NCBI GenBank assembly: GCA_010356995.1
Contig: ML996697.1
Coordinates: 368,153 to 432,152 of the forward strand
Direction: 5' to 3'
Length of the DNA stretch: 64,000 nucleotides
From: Trichodelitschia bisporula
Lineage: Eukaryota > Ascomycota > Dothideomycetes > Phaeotrichales > Phaeotrichaceae
The notes under the pieces were generated by a model. The model saw only the letters and a list, made by a program, of their open reading frames with translations. It ran no database searches and had not been told where the DNA came from. Shown here piece after piece: positions 21,420 to 32,322 of this stretch; the stretch's first letter is position 1; each line of letters opens with the position of its first letter. The translations under genes and the position numbers were made by a program.

Positions 21420-23158
21420 TTACTCCGCAAAGTGGACACGCTTCGGGGAGCTAAACGCACGCCCATCACCCCCACGCAGGGCACTCCGCAATCCCACCTC
21501 AGCACTCGAATGGCGCCTCTGACGCTGGCCACGCAAACCAGACGCGCTCGCCTCGGCCCGAGGACCGGCAGGACGCGTCTGGGTCGGCTGGACGCGCTGG
21601 CTCACCTCAGCCCGAGGACCGGCCGGACGCCCCTGGCTTGACTGGGCGCGTTGGCTGGCCTGACGTACCGGAATCGCCGCCGGTGCCTGTCTGTGATGGT
21701 GCTCCTGAGCTTGTGCCTGCCCATGGCGATACTCCGAAGCCCGCGCCTGTCTGTGGTGGTGCTCTGGAGCCCGCGTTTGCCCATGATGTTGCTGCGTCTG
21801 ACCATGATGCTGTATCTGACCATGATGCTGCGTCTGACCATGATGCTGNNNNNNNNNNNNNNNTGCTGCGTCTGACCATGATGCTGTATCTGACCATGAT
21901 GCTGCGTCTGACCATGATGCTGCGTCTGACCATGATGCAACGTCTGGCCATGGTGCTGCGTCTGACTATGGTGCTGTGTCTGGGCATAATGCCGCTCCGG
22001 AACCGGCACGCGCGGAATAGTGTGACGCGGCGCCTGGGGGGTGGACTCACTGCGACTGTGCTGAGCCACGCGATAAGCAGAAGTCGGCATCTCCGTACGC
22101 GGAGTCGGATTCAGCAGGCCTTCGAGCTGATGATGAAACCTCTGCCAACGCCTACGCAGCCGGTCAACTTCCGCTTCAAACTCTTCTAGTTCGGCATTGT
22201 TTGGAGGCGAGGGATAGGAAGCCGCGCTGCCGGAAACCGTGCTATGGCAATGACGGTGCGCGTGTGTGGTGCCGGAGCCAGTGCCTTGAGCCGAGATGGC
22301 ACCACGACGCTCACGAGGTGTGCTGTCCAGGATTTCAGTGCGGGTCCTCTGAGCAGCAACGGGGACATCGAGGGGGGTGCAGTGCTCGCATGTGCTGGCG
22401 GGTGACGGGCGAGAAATGCCTGCCGAAGGGTGCGGGATGTCGGCCCAGAAGTTCATCGTAGGATTCGCCGGGTGAGCGGACGCCTGGCCCGGGCGCGGCA
22501 GGTAAGGCTGCTGAGCACGCATCGCTGGATCCGCCGGAGGGAACGCATGGCCCGGCCGCATCGGGAGAGGCCGCCGAGCACGCATCGCGGCCGTAGCAGC
22601 GGACGGTGGCTCTTCGTACCACCCGAGCGGCTCACCGCCAGCCCTAGCGACAGGTGGATTCACGGGAAGGGGAACGTGCCTATGGTACTCTGGGATTGCG
22701 CCAAGTCCGTCGGGGGCGCGCACCGGGGCAAAGGGCACCATCGGAGGAGCCTGGGGATACCCGAAAACTGGAGCCAGCGGATGGTGCCAAAAGGATTCAG
22801 GCTGTGGGGGTGGGAAGGCCGGAAAAACTTGAGGCGGCGGGGGGACCGGAAGAGCTGGAGGTGGGGGCGAGGGTCCCCAGTGGCCATGTATCTCCGTGGC
22901 ACGCTGAAGAGTATCCCTACCACCAGGTGGGCTGACAGTCAAGGTGCCATCCTCGCGAAACCTCAAGTTCAACTCCTCGGGGGTGGGAGGCATGGCCAGT
23001 ACATCCTGAAGAATCTGGATCCGCAGAGCCTGAGATTCCGCATCGTAAGCGGGGACAATCCGGGCGCGGTCAGCTCGACGTTGCCATTCCTGAGTGTACG
23101 CGGGCGAGTCATTTGAGTAGGAGAAGTATATCTCCATGGGGAGGAGAGGGTGATGCAT
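21420..23158 (-). CDS. Tandem family copy 1: Pro/Gln-His-repeat protein with C-terminal KRVHF motif
   Basis: A candidate start is the ATG giving MHHPLLPMEIYF (23158); the next Met is at 23137. The N-terminal 100 residues look folded (MEIYFSYSNDSPAYTQEW...MPPTPEELNLRFREDGTLTV). A long Pro-rich and basic stretch follows, then a 6-residue repeat (QTQHHG) and an N gap in the repeat DNA. After the gap the frame that resembles copy 2 (VRQASQRAQSSQGRPAGPRAE) leads to the shared end GLRSALRGGDG...SPKRVHFAE. The reading frame differs across the gap, as expected if the 15 N are nominal, so the exact length is unknown. This copy lacks the MSxPFRGMG N-terminus of its neighbours. Function unknown. Confidence 0.6.
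21775..21995. repeat. 18-bp coding repeat (tgaccatgatgctgcgtc) with a gap
   Basis: Units of tgaccatgatgctgcgtc, reading QTQHHG on the minus strand, run head to tail on both sides of the N run. Units toward both ends are diverged. Confidence 0.85.
21849..21863. other. Assembly gap (15 N)
   Basis: Fifteen N lie inside the 18-bp repeat of tandem family copy 1. The true size of the array is unknown. Confidence 0.95.
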
Positions 23159-24203
23159 GATTGCAAGTCCCCGTTGAAGTTCAAGCAAAGGTATTGGGTA
23201 AGGACGACCGTGGCGTGTTAAGGTGAGGTTGCCGAAAGCAGGGGGAGTTGTTGGAGCCCGGTGTGCGAAACGGTGCCAGATTGACTGCGGACTTGAGCGC
23301 TTGGCTGTGGACGTCCTGGTATCGCAGGCGGCAAAACTCGTAAGCCTTGCCTACGGATCGCTCAGTTCGCACGTCGCTAGCCTGACAGTTCTGCGCCGTA
23401 CTCAACTTCACTTCTGAACGCCAGATAGGTCAGCTTCAAGTCGCGACGCCGAGCTCAGAGCATGGCTAGCTCACCGCGCAATCCAGCTTTCAATGTTTAC
23501 CAATGCGGCTTTGAAAGCCACGAGAATCGCCAGCAAGGGGCAGAGCGCTCTGCATTCGAAGCTGAGACAAAGCGCGCTTGGATGTTGTGGGGATCAACAA
23601 AGAGTGGTAGGGAGAGGAAAAGATTGCGGGGAGAAAGAGTTGGAGAACCAGAGAGAGCTAATGGCGAAGTTCCTCTGTGGCGGCTGGAGTATTTTCGGTA
23701 CGGTGAGGCTGTGCAGAGGGTAGCAATGGAGAATGGGGAAGGAGTGCCAGATCGTGCCTGCCTGTACGATGAGTGTGGCTCCTATGTGTGGCTCCTATGT
23801 GTGGCTGCATCACAGGTTGTGATGTCGCAAGGCTGTTGAGACGAGGGAGTTTGTCTAATCTCCATGATAAGGCTGAGGGCAGTTGGGCACGTGAGAGCCG
23901 AGAAGGGAAGGCAACGGTGATTTGTCACGGCATGCAGAACTCAGCAGTGGATGAGATTTACCGTAGTCTGTCGTCTCAACACTTGTCCGAAATCATTGCA
24001 GTTATCAGCTCAAATGCAACCATCTCACCCCTGGGCAAGCGTACGACTCATCCCAAAGCCCAATACCATAGGCTTCACGATATCCTCATAGCCAGTATCT
24101 CCAGACCACACTTGCTCTACGGCATCAGACGCCCACAAGCCATCCACCTTAAAACCACAGTTTGGTCCAGTTCGCAACACCGTCTCAAATCCCCTGCGCC
24201 AAC
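23159..24203. other. Spacer between family copies 1 and 2
   Basis: Non-coding flank of the duplicated units. aaggctgagggcagttggg at about 23869 recurs at 25527 and 26689. gtcacggcatgcagaactcagc at about 23925 recurs near 21076. No other gene is seen. Confidence 0.55.
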
Positions 24204-24908
24204 CTACTCATGCTCGAAGTGAACCCGCTTCCTCGGCCCACGCCCATGCCCAGCTCCTCCACGCATCGCACTCCGCAGTCCTTCTGCGCCAGACGAATGG
24301 CGCCTCGAACGAGGGCCCGGCGCCCCCTCAGCCCGAGCAAAAGGCCGCGCCTCAGACCGCGCATCGGCGGGACGTCCTTTCGTCGGCAGGACGGGGCGGC
24401 TCGCCTGGCGCACCGGAGTTGCCGCCCGCGCTTGGTCGCGATGAGTCCCGTCGCGGAGCTGTGTCTGGCTGCGGTGCTGTGTTTGGCTATGCTGCTGCTC
24501 CAGACGCGGCTCCGCCGGCGCACCCGTCGGGACGCCATGCGGGCCCGGGGGGTAGGAGTTCCGACGCGAGCGCCGAGGCAAATGCTGAGGCGGAGCCGGC
24601 ATCTCGGAGCGCGGAGTCGGCGAACGACGGGCGCCTTCGCGACTGTGGCCGTGCTCGTCGACTTTGTGCATGGACATCGGCCCGCCCAGTTCGTTGAAGC
24701 GCCGGTTTCGCTCTTCGAAAATCCCGTCTCGCTTCTGGAAATGTCGGTCTCGCTCCTGGAAATGTCGGTCTTGCACCTCGAGACGCCTGTCTAGCTCCTC
24801 GAGACGTTGATCTAGCTTCTCCTGAGCGCGCGCAGCGTCAAAGCCACCTCTGGCACGATGCAAATCCTCCATCGCATAGTCGCCCATGCCCCGGAAAGGA
24901 TGCGACAT
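24204..24908 (-). CDS. Tandem family copy 2: coiled-coil protein with C-terminal KRVHF motif, 234 aa
   Basis: The start is chosen at MSHPFRGMGDYAMEDLH because copy 3 begins with the matching MSGPFRGMG; open frame continues upstream but looks like duplicated leader. Residues 25-75 form a coiled coil of repeated D-R-x-F-x-E-R units (LDQRLEELDRRLEVQDRHFQ). The middle is basic and Gln/Pro-rich (QHSQTQHRSQTQ), like copy 1. The end GLRSAMRGGAG...PRKRVHFEHE is shared by all three copies. KRVHF fits the RVxF docking motif by which regulators bind protein phosphatase 1; that role is inference. No enzymatic domain is seen. The gene is intact and is the best model for the family. Confidence 0.6.
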   Translation of the reverse strand: MSHPFRGMGDYAMEDLHRARGGFDAARAQEKLDQRLEELDRRLEVQDRHFQERDRHFQKRDGIFEERNRRFNELGGPMSMHKVDEHGHSREGARRSPTPRSEMPAPPQHLPRRSRRNSYPPGPHGVPTGAPAEPRLEQQHSQTQHRSQTQLRDGTHRDQARAATPVRQASRPVLPTKGRPADARSEARPFARAEGAPGPRSRRHSSGAEGLRSAMRGGAGHGRGPRKRVHFEHE

Positions 24909-25792
24909 GTCGTTCGAGTGTATGCCAAAGTCTTGGTAAAGGTAGGGTGTAGGAATGGCCACAATACGGCGACTTAAGTTCGCCGAAAGGGGGAGCGGTG
25001 AGGTAAGGATGCGAGTTGTCGGATACGGTACTGTGGCTGGCTGTGTACTCCTGAGCACCGGCCAACTGAACCTCGGATTGTTGTCAGTGTCGGGCTGAGT
25101 GAGGTCTTGCCGAAAGGTAGCAGTTTTTGTGTTCCAAGCTTGAGGATGGACTCCACTTGTGAAAGGTAGAGAAGTCAGGCTTTGATCGCGATATCGAGTC
25201 TTAGGGCGTGTACTAACCGATCGCTGATGCAGCGTTGTGGTAGAGGGTGGAAGTGAAGATTCTGCAGTAGATGGAAAAAGGGTGGTGCAAAGAAGAAAAG
25301 GGTTGAGAGAACTGAAGGGAGGATAATAGTGCGAGGTCCTGTGTCGTCGCTGGTGTTGTCCCGGTGACCTAAGCGGTGCACAGTGCGGCAGTAGAACTAG
25401 AGAATGAGGAAAGCACGCTGCATACCTGCCCACACAATAGGGTGGACTCGGCGTGTGCGCCGGCATTACGTCGTTGTTCATATCGCAACTCTATTAAAAC
25501 CGCAGCTTATATCTGATCTCAAGGACAAGGCTGAGGGCAGCCGGGATGTAAGACTGGGTAGAAAAGGTTAGTCAGCATCATGTACTACCCCAACGGGAAC
25601 CGGAAGCCGCCTGACTTAACTGGGGAAGAGGATACTTGCACTAACCATATATCACGGTTGATCTTGTTTGTTGGTCTTGGTTGTAATAAGGCTGTCTTGC
25701 TGGCTTCTTAAAATGTCCACAGAATCTCAAGCATCCTTCAACTCGGCCGCACTCTGTCGTCTTAAATCCCACTTACGCCAACCCGAACATCC
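24909..25792. other. Spacer: duplicated leader of copy 2 and 3' flank of copy 3
   Basis: Segments at 25215-25650 match 26385-26800 closely, including gcgccggcatt, ccggtgac, gtgcgaggtcctctgt-like and ggttagtcagca blocks. They are the duplicated upstream regions of copies 2 and 3. Confidence 0.6.
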
Positions 25793-26218
25793 CTACTCAT
25801 CTTCAAAGTGGACCCGCTTCGGAGTCCCAGCTGCACCCCCATCTACCCCGCGCATCGCACTCCGCAGACCCCCCACGACAGACGAGTCGCGCCTCGCCCG
25901 CTGGCCACTCGGGCCCGGCTCCCCCGCCTCAGCCCTCGTAGTTGGCCGCGCCCCAGCCCGCCCATCAGCGGGATGTCCCTCCGTCGGCAGGCGGCTCACC
26001 CGACGCGCCGGCGTAGCCTGACGCGCCCGCCCACGATGATCTTCATGAATTTTTGCCCCTCCGTGGTCGTTCCCCGCCCCCCGCGCCTGGCCGTGATGAG
26101 TCCGGCCGCGTAGCTGCTCAGCCTGCGCTTTGATCTAGTCGCGCTCCTCCCTCGCGCGCGCGGTGTCGACGTCATTGACTGTACCATCTAAACCCATGCC
26201 ACGGAAAGGACCAGACAT
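25793..26218 (-). pseudogene. Tandem family copy 3, interrupted by one in-frame stop
   Basis: The ATG at 26218 (MSGPFRGMGLDGTVNDVDT) is in the same frame as the C-terminal open frame ending GLRSAMRGVDG...TPKRVHFEDE at 25793. A TAG at 26135-26137 (codon 28) interrupts it just after ARAREERD, where copy 2 enters its coiled coil. Flanking sequence stays alignable, so a CAG to TAG change is the simplest reading. Apart from the stop it would encode about 141 residues, shorter than copy 2, because most of the coiled coil and the Gln-rich middle are missing. No splice signals that would remove the stop are evident. Confidence 0.6.
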
Positions 26219-27355
26219 GTTTGTTTGAGTTCAGGGAGAGGCGTTTGTGAAGGGAGGATGCGTTCTAAGCTTAGGGATGAGGTGCGACTGTGGACTCTGC
26301 TTCTGAAGGTTAGATAAGTTGGTCTCTGATTGAGATACCGAGTCTAGGGGCGTATGCTAGCCGCTGCTCAATAGAGTGTCACCATTTGATAATAGGACGC
26401 GCTTGGTTGTGGGTGGAGGGTGGAGGTGAGGATACAACTGTACGTTGTGGATGAGAAAAGGGTGGTGCGAAGAAGAAAAAGGGTTGGCGAACCAAAGGGA
26501 GGATAATAGTGCGAGGTCCTCTGTTGTCCCGGTGACGCTGAGCGGTGCGCAGTGCAGCACTGGAGAATGAGGAAGGCACGCCCGCACAATGGGGGAGGAC
26601 CCAGCGCGTGCGCCGGCATTGCATCGTTGACGTCGCAACTCCGTTGACACCGGCGGCTTGTGATCTGATCTCAAGAACAAGAACAAGGCTGAGGGCAGTT
26701 GGGACGTAAGGCTGTAGAGAAAGGTTAGTCAGCATTCGTGCACTACCCACGGGAACCGGAAGCGGGCCCGTGTTTAATTAGGGAATGGGAATGCGGGCAC
26801 TAACCGAATATTCTGGAGGGGATGTCTTTTTGTTCCCCTGTACACCTACGGTATCTCCGGCGTGGGGTCCTTGATATTGGGGGGTTGATGATATATACCC
26901 GTACTCTCTTCACAGAACCGGGGATAAGGGTGCTGTGTGTCAACCATATACCCAGAAGGTCGATATATATCTGCTCTCCCACCCGCCCCATCATCCACCT
27001 CGCGCCATATATATCCGCCCCGGATTGGCGTCGCTGTTTGACGCAAGCCTGGAAGAGGAAGAATCAGCGGATTGTCCAAACAGGAGAACAAAGGCACATC
27101 CATGGAACCGGAGACCAGAATGATGGCCTCAACCATATATTCAGAAGCTTACATCTACCCCCCAATGGCCATTAAACGCACCGTGTATCTCCCGCCGCGC
27201 GTGCATATACATGCCTATATACCTCATCTCCAGCATTACCCCCCTTCTCCGCGCCCAGCAGCCGTAACAGCATAATCATACCGCGTTACCAGTGATACCC
27301 TTAAACAACAAACGCCCAGTCCATGTATACCAACCGTTTTCCCGCCCAACTACCC
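26219..27355. other. Spacer upstream of copy 3, then TA-rich unique DNA
   Basis: 26385-26800 is the duplicated upstream region shared with copy 2. From 26800 to 27300 the DNA has many tatata stretches and a loose repeat (tcaaccatatacccagaag at about 26939 and tcaaccatatattcagaag at about 27128). It also holds the 3' end of the GPI-protein gene. Confidence 0.5.
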
Positions 27356-30300
27356 CTACCCGCAAACAACCGCCACAACCGCCGCCCCAACCCCCAAACC
27401 GCCCCATCCAACCCGCGCCCTCCCAGCACCGCTCTTCTTCTTCGTAGCACTAGCGGCCGCGCTCCCCGTCGGCCCCGACCTCGCCGCCGTCGGGCCGGTG
27501 GGCGTGCGCGTCGCACTTGCGCTTCCAGTTCGGGACCCAGTGGCCGTAACCCTCGCGCCCGCACTCGCACCCCTACTCCCGCCGGTCGTCGTCGCCCCGG
27601 CCGTCGTCCTCGCCTCGAGACCCACAAACGTCGTCCCCCCCACCACAATCCCCACCCCACCCCCGCTCAGCGTAGCCAGGGGGGTAAAAATCCCATCAAC
27701 AACCACGCCCCTCTGCCCCTCTCCACCCCCACTATTAACACCCAGCGCATAAACAACCGTATGCCCGCCCACCACCACCGTCCCCCCAGGAAACAGTGTC
27801 TGCCCACCAACAATAAAGCTACCCCCGGGCAACAAGGTCTCCGTCGTCCCGTCGAGCACAAAGCCTAGCGTGCCCGGGAAGGACACGAGCGGCGTGACGA
27901 CGCCGTTGATCGTCGCGCTTGCGCCGTTGGGGGCGAGGATGATGGTAGAGCCGCTGACGGTTATGGTGCCGCCGGGGGTGAGGGTTTGGCCTGCGATCAG
28001 GAATGTAGGCGCGGCGGTTATGCCCGGCGGGAGCGGGGCCCCAGGCGAACCGCCCGAGCCACCCGAGCCAGAAGCGCCCGTAGGCGAAGGCGCAAACAGC
28101 GTCGTCCCATCAACCACCAGCGCCGTGCCCCCCGGCGCAAGCGACACAGTCACCGGCCCCGCGCCACCGGCCGTGGCAGGCAGCGTAATTGTGCCACCCG
28201 GTGTAAGCGTCTGACCTGCGATGGTGAAGGCGGAGGCAGTTGGGGTTATAGTCGTGCCGCTGAAGACGAGGAGGGGGAGGGGTGTAGCGGCTGGCGCGCC
28301 AGGTGCACCTGCTGGTGCCTGGGCGCCGGCGTTGCCGTTGTTTGGAGCGGGTGCCTGGGCGCCTCCGGGTGCCTGGGCGCCGCCGCTGCCGGCGTTGCCG
28401 CTGTTCGGGGCTGGAGCACCGGGGTTCGGAGCTGCTGCTCCGCTGTTGGGGGCTGCTGCGCCGGCATTCGGTGCGGGGGCGGGAGCGGATCCGGGCGCTG
28501 GTGCGGGTGCGAAGCCGAGGCCTGCTACCGTGGGAGGATTGGAGGTGCTTGTGCCAGAACCCGAACCCGAGCCTGATCCTGCTCCAGCTCCTGACCCTGA
28601 ACCAGAACCAGAACCAGAACCGGACCCCGAGCCAGACCCTGAACCGGAACCCGTGCCAGATCCAGATCCGGAGCCAGTGCCCGAGCCAGACCCTGACCCA
28701 GACCCTGAACCAGAACCCGACCCCGCTCCAGTCCCAGAGCCAGAGCCACCAGCGCTTCCACTGCCACTTCCACTCCCACTTCCAGTCCCGGCCCCGGTCC
28801 CACTTCCACCTCCACTACCAGTCCCGCTGCCCGCTCCACTCCCACTCCCGGTAGCACCTGACGTCGAGCTCGGAAACAGCGCCGCGAGGATGTTGCTCAC
28901 AAGTTGGTTGCCGGAGCTGGCGGGCGTGCTGGTGGTTCCGCCTACACCCGCGATTATGGCGCTGGCGACGTTGGCGCCGGCACCGTTTCCTCCACTTCCG
29001 CTTCCGCTCCCACTCCCGCTCCCACTCCCGCTTCCACTGCCGCTTCCACTGCCGCTTCCGCTCCCGCTTCCTGCGCCACTTCCACTTCCTGAGTCACTCC
29101 CACTCCCACTCCCACCCCCACTCCCCCCACCCCCAACACTCTCCACCCCGACCTCCCCCCCTCCACTATCAGCCGTAGGCGTCGGCCCCACCAACCCCCC
29201 CGTATCCGTAACCTCATGATGCACCAAAAACACCTTAAACCCGCGCTCATACGTCACCTCAACAACAACATACATCGTCGGGCGCGGCGCCGTCCACGTA
29301 CCCGGCACGCAGGAATCCATCGGCGGCACGACATCCGGGAGCACCGACGGGAACGGCGGTGGTGGATCGTCGCGTTTTCGCCACCTCGGCGGTAGGCCGC
29401 CGGAGATGCGAGGTGGCGGAGGGGCGGGGTCCGGCGTCCCAGCCAGCAACGGCAGCATGTCTGCGCCCAGCGAGCCCGTGAGCGGAAGCGCAGACTGCAC
29501 GAGTGCACCCTCATCATCGACGAACATCGATGGCACGGGGCTGCTCAGCGTGACGGTCGTGGTGCTCGTGGCGCAGGCGGGGGAGCCGGCGGCGTCGCTG
29601 GTGGGCGCGAGATAGGTTACTTCGTAGGCGGTGAAGTAGATGAGGTCGGTTGTGGCGGTGCTGTTTGATTAGCTTCATAAAAGTAGGTAAGACTGGTAAC
29701 TTACGCCGTGAGGACAGAGTCGCCGACAGGGACGGTAAAAGTAGGGTCCGCGGGATCGGTGAAAAGGTCGTTCAGGACTGCGGTGCCGAAGGTGCCGTTT
29801 GGCGCGGCGCGGACGGCGCTGATGGTGCTGACGACGGTTTCGACGGCGGCGGGGGGTGGCGGCGTGGTAGCGACGAAGGAGTCGACGGTTTCGCCGGTGT
29901 CGTCCACGGTGGTGGTGAGGATGAATTGCACGTTGCCCTGGGCGATTTCGGCGTCGACGTCGACGCTTGTGGGCTGCGGGACGACGGAGAAGGCGGTTGA
30001 GCCGTTTTGAGTGAGGGTGGTGATGGAGCCGACGGCGGCGAAGATGGTTTGTGAGTACCACCAGTTCAGGCCGCCGTAGGCGTTGATCGTGCAGCCGGTG
30101 CATTGGGCCGTGGCGTTTTTGATGGGGGTGTCGGAGTCGGGAGAGGTGGTGTTTTTGAGGGGATTGTCGATGTCGGTGCCATTGTTGTTCGGCGTGTCGA
30201 TCGGAGTGTCGGCATTTGTGTCATCTTTGATAGGTACCTCGATGCCGGTGGCATTGTTGTTGGGTGTGCTGCTATCCGTACCATCCTTGCTGGGTACCTC

Positions 30301-30885
30301 GCTGCCGGTGCTGTCCTTGCTGGACGCGTCGGTATTGGTATCGTTCTTACCACCATCTTGGACGGGTACCGTGACGTCGGTACCATTGTTGTTGGGCGTA
30401 TTGACATCTGTGCCATCTTTGCTGGGTACCTCGGTGCCGGCATCATGACTGTTGGTATTGTTCTTACTATCATCTGTGCTGGACGCTCCGATGACGGTAC
30501 CATTTCTGACAGGCGCGACGGCATTGGTGTCGTCCCCACCACCATCCTTGCCAGTCGATTTAGAGTCGGCCCCATCCCCGTTAGACCCCGAACCAACTCC
30601 CTTTGCATCCGCCGACGGGCTTAACGACGGATTCGGCAGCGGCGAGTTGACAGAAGCCGAACTGGACGTAAAACTCGAGGCTGATACAGAAACGGATGCC
30701 GCCTCGGCAACGGGCCGGGCGTCAGCAACGGCGGAAACGAGCGACGGGATAACGAGTGCCGAGGACGGTTGTTGGGCGTCAGACGCGCCAGTATCATTAA
30801 CGAAAGGCGTACGCGCGGCAAACCTTGCATGAACAGGGAGCGTGAGCGCGAGGGCGATCGCAAGAGTCAGGCTCTTGGATCGCAT
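27356..30885 (-). CDS. Large GPI-anchored cell-surface protein, 1161 aa
   Basis: Two exons, 29705-30885 and 27356-29660. The 44-bp intron has a GTAAGT donor, gctaatc branch and cag acceptor, and joins in phase ([20 protein letters not shown]). The order is: signal peptide (residues 1-20, ending LTLPVHA), a Ser-rich linker, an Asn/Asp-rich degenerate repeat ([16 protein letters not shown] type) with many N-glycosylation sites, a likely folded module starting [20 protein letters not shown], a KR-DD dibasic site suited to Kex2 cleavage, and a Gly-Ser tract at about 567-760. Then come repeats typical of fungal surface proteins ([30 protein letters not shown]) and a C-terminal hydrophobic tail ([17 protein letters not shown]) after a small-residue region, as in GPI signals. 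It probably resides in the wall or outer membrane leaflet; the ligand is unknown. Confidence 0.8.
28560..29140. repeat. Hexanucleotide-type array encoding Gly-Ser repeats
   Basis: Imperfect 6-bp units (ccactc, ccagaa and similar on the plus strand) encode a long Gly-Ser linker in the GPI protein. The array is interrupted by a non-repetitive segment at about 28860-28990. Confidence 0.85.
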
Positions 30886-32153
30886 ATCTGCGTCTAACGA
30901 AGCGACCTAGCGAGGGAGGCGAGGCGAGAGCGGACTGGGCATGGTCCGGCGTGTGTACGGCGCGGTGCGTGTGGGAGCTGGTGGTGCGGGATAGAGTGCT
31001 TGCTCTCTTGGAAGAGCATGGCATGGGGTTTGGGGGTAGGGGCTTCTTCAATCTATTTTGCTGGGTGGGGAGGATTTGCTTGGGGGGGCGAGAAGGCAGG
31101 TCCTGCGGGTGCGGCTGCTGGGTCCGTTGCGCGACGGTGCGCGACGGTGCCACAGTCGGGATGTGGTGCGCGGGTTTAGGGTTCAGAGGCAACGCGGTGG
31201 GTGGGACGGCGGCGTGTGAGTGGACCACTCGGCAGATGAAGGTGGGTGGGGGGGGGGAGGCTGGGGAAGAGGAACATCACTTGCGGAACGCGGACGTGGT
31301 GAAGATGCGGCAAGGTGTGTAAGGCTGGAGGAGATTGGCGGGCGGAGCTGAAAGGCAATCGGCACGCAGGACAGACACGAAAGGGCTAGAGAGGCGGAGA
31401 GAGGCGGCGAGAGGCGGCGAGAGGCTCTTTGTTTGCTGGCGACTTCTTGGGAGGTTGAGAGGAGAGGGTTGGTTGGCGATGACTGACGCCCAGGCAAGGG
31501 GCGCTTTTCATCGACTGGGGGGCGGGATGGGTTTGACAGGGCGAGAGGCAACCCACCGAGGAACTCTGCGGAGGTTTGTGGCGTTGGCCTCTTGCGCGTT
31601 TTTGGCTTCATGGTGGTTTAACCCATGAAACTGGGCGCTTTTTGGCGGCGGCTGGAAGATGCTTGTTTTGTGCGCTGTCGTCGTCGTCGTGTCGATGGTG
31701 GTGGTGCTGGTGCTGGTTACCCTATTTATTGGGGTGATGGCAGAAGAGACTGCGGAAAGAGACTGCGGAACGAGAGCCTGAAAAGGCCCGACGATCAGTG
31801 GATGCAGCATGTGGGGGAGCAGAGAATGCTGCGTATGCCGAGTGGACACGAGCAGAAGATCCGCAAAGAGGCGAAAGCATGGAAACGAGCTGTCGGACCA
31901 CTGGCGGATGGACGATGGTATCGGATAAGGATATACCGCCAATCTCTCTTGTATGGTTGGCTGCATTTACGGATAGAGAGCGAAAGAGAGTGGAGACTTG
32001 CCGCTTTTGTATGTCACGACAACGTAGAAAGACTGGGGGTATTCATTGAAATCTGCAATGCAATGCAGGACGCAAGTACACGCATTCAATGGTGGTGGCG
32101 GTGCTTGCTGCTTTGCTTTGCGTGCCATCGCTGGGTATCTCGGCTTCAACTCT

Positions 32154-32230
32154 GCGAGAGTCGGGATGGACCACTGTGAGAGTCGGGATGGACCACTGTG
32201 AGAGTCGGGATGGACCACCGTGAGAGTCGG
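32154..32230. repeat. 22-bp tandem repeat
   Basis: Three to four units of gagagtcgggatggaccactgt, the last one diverged. Confidence 0.85.
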
Positions 32231-32243
32231 AATTGGCCATTTG

Positions 32244-32322
32244 TGCTGCCATGCTGCCATGCTGCCATGCTGCCATGCTGCCATGCTGCCATGCTGCCAT
32301 GCTGCCATGCTGCCATGCTGCC
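32244..32322. repeat. 8-bp microsatellite (catgctgc)n
   Basis: About ten perfect units of catgctgc follow the 22-bp repeat directly. Because 8 is not a multiple of 3, all frames read through as Cys/His/Ala- or Ala/Trp/Gln-type repeats, which explains the spurious open frames here. Confidence 0.95.

Noticed and set aside
28221-29219. 332-codon plus-strand Pro-rich frame
   Set aside because: Antisense shadow of the Gly-Ser coding tract of the GPI protein.
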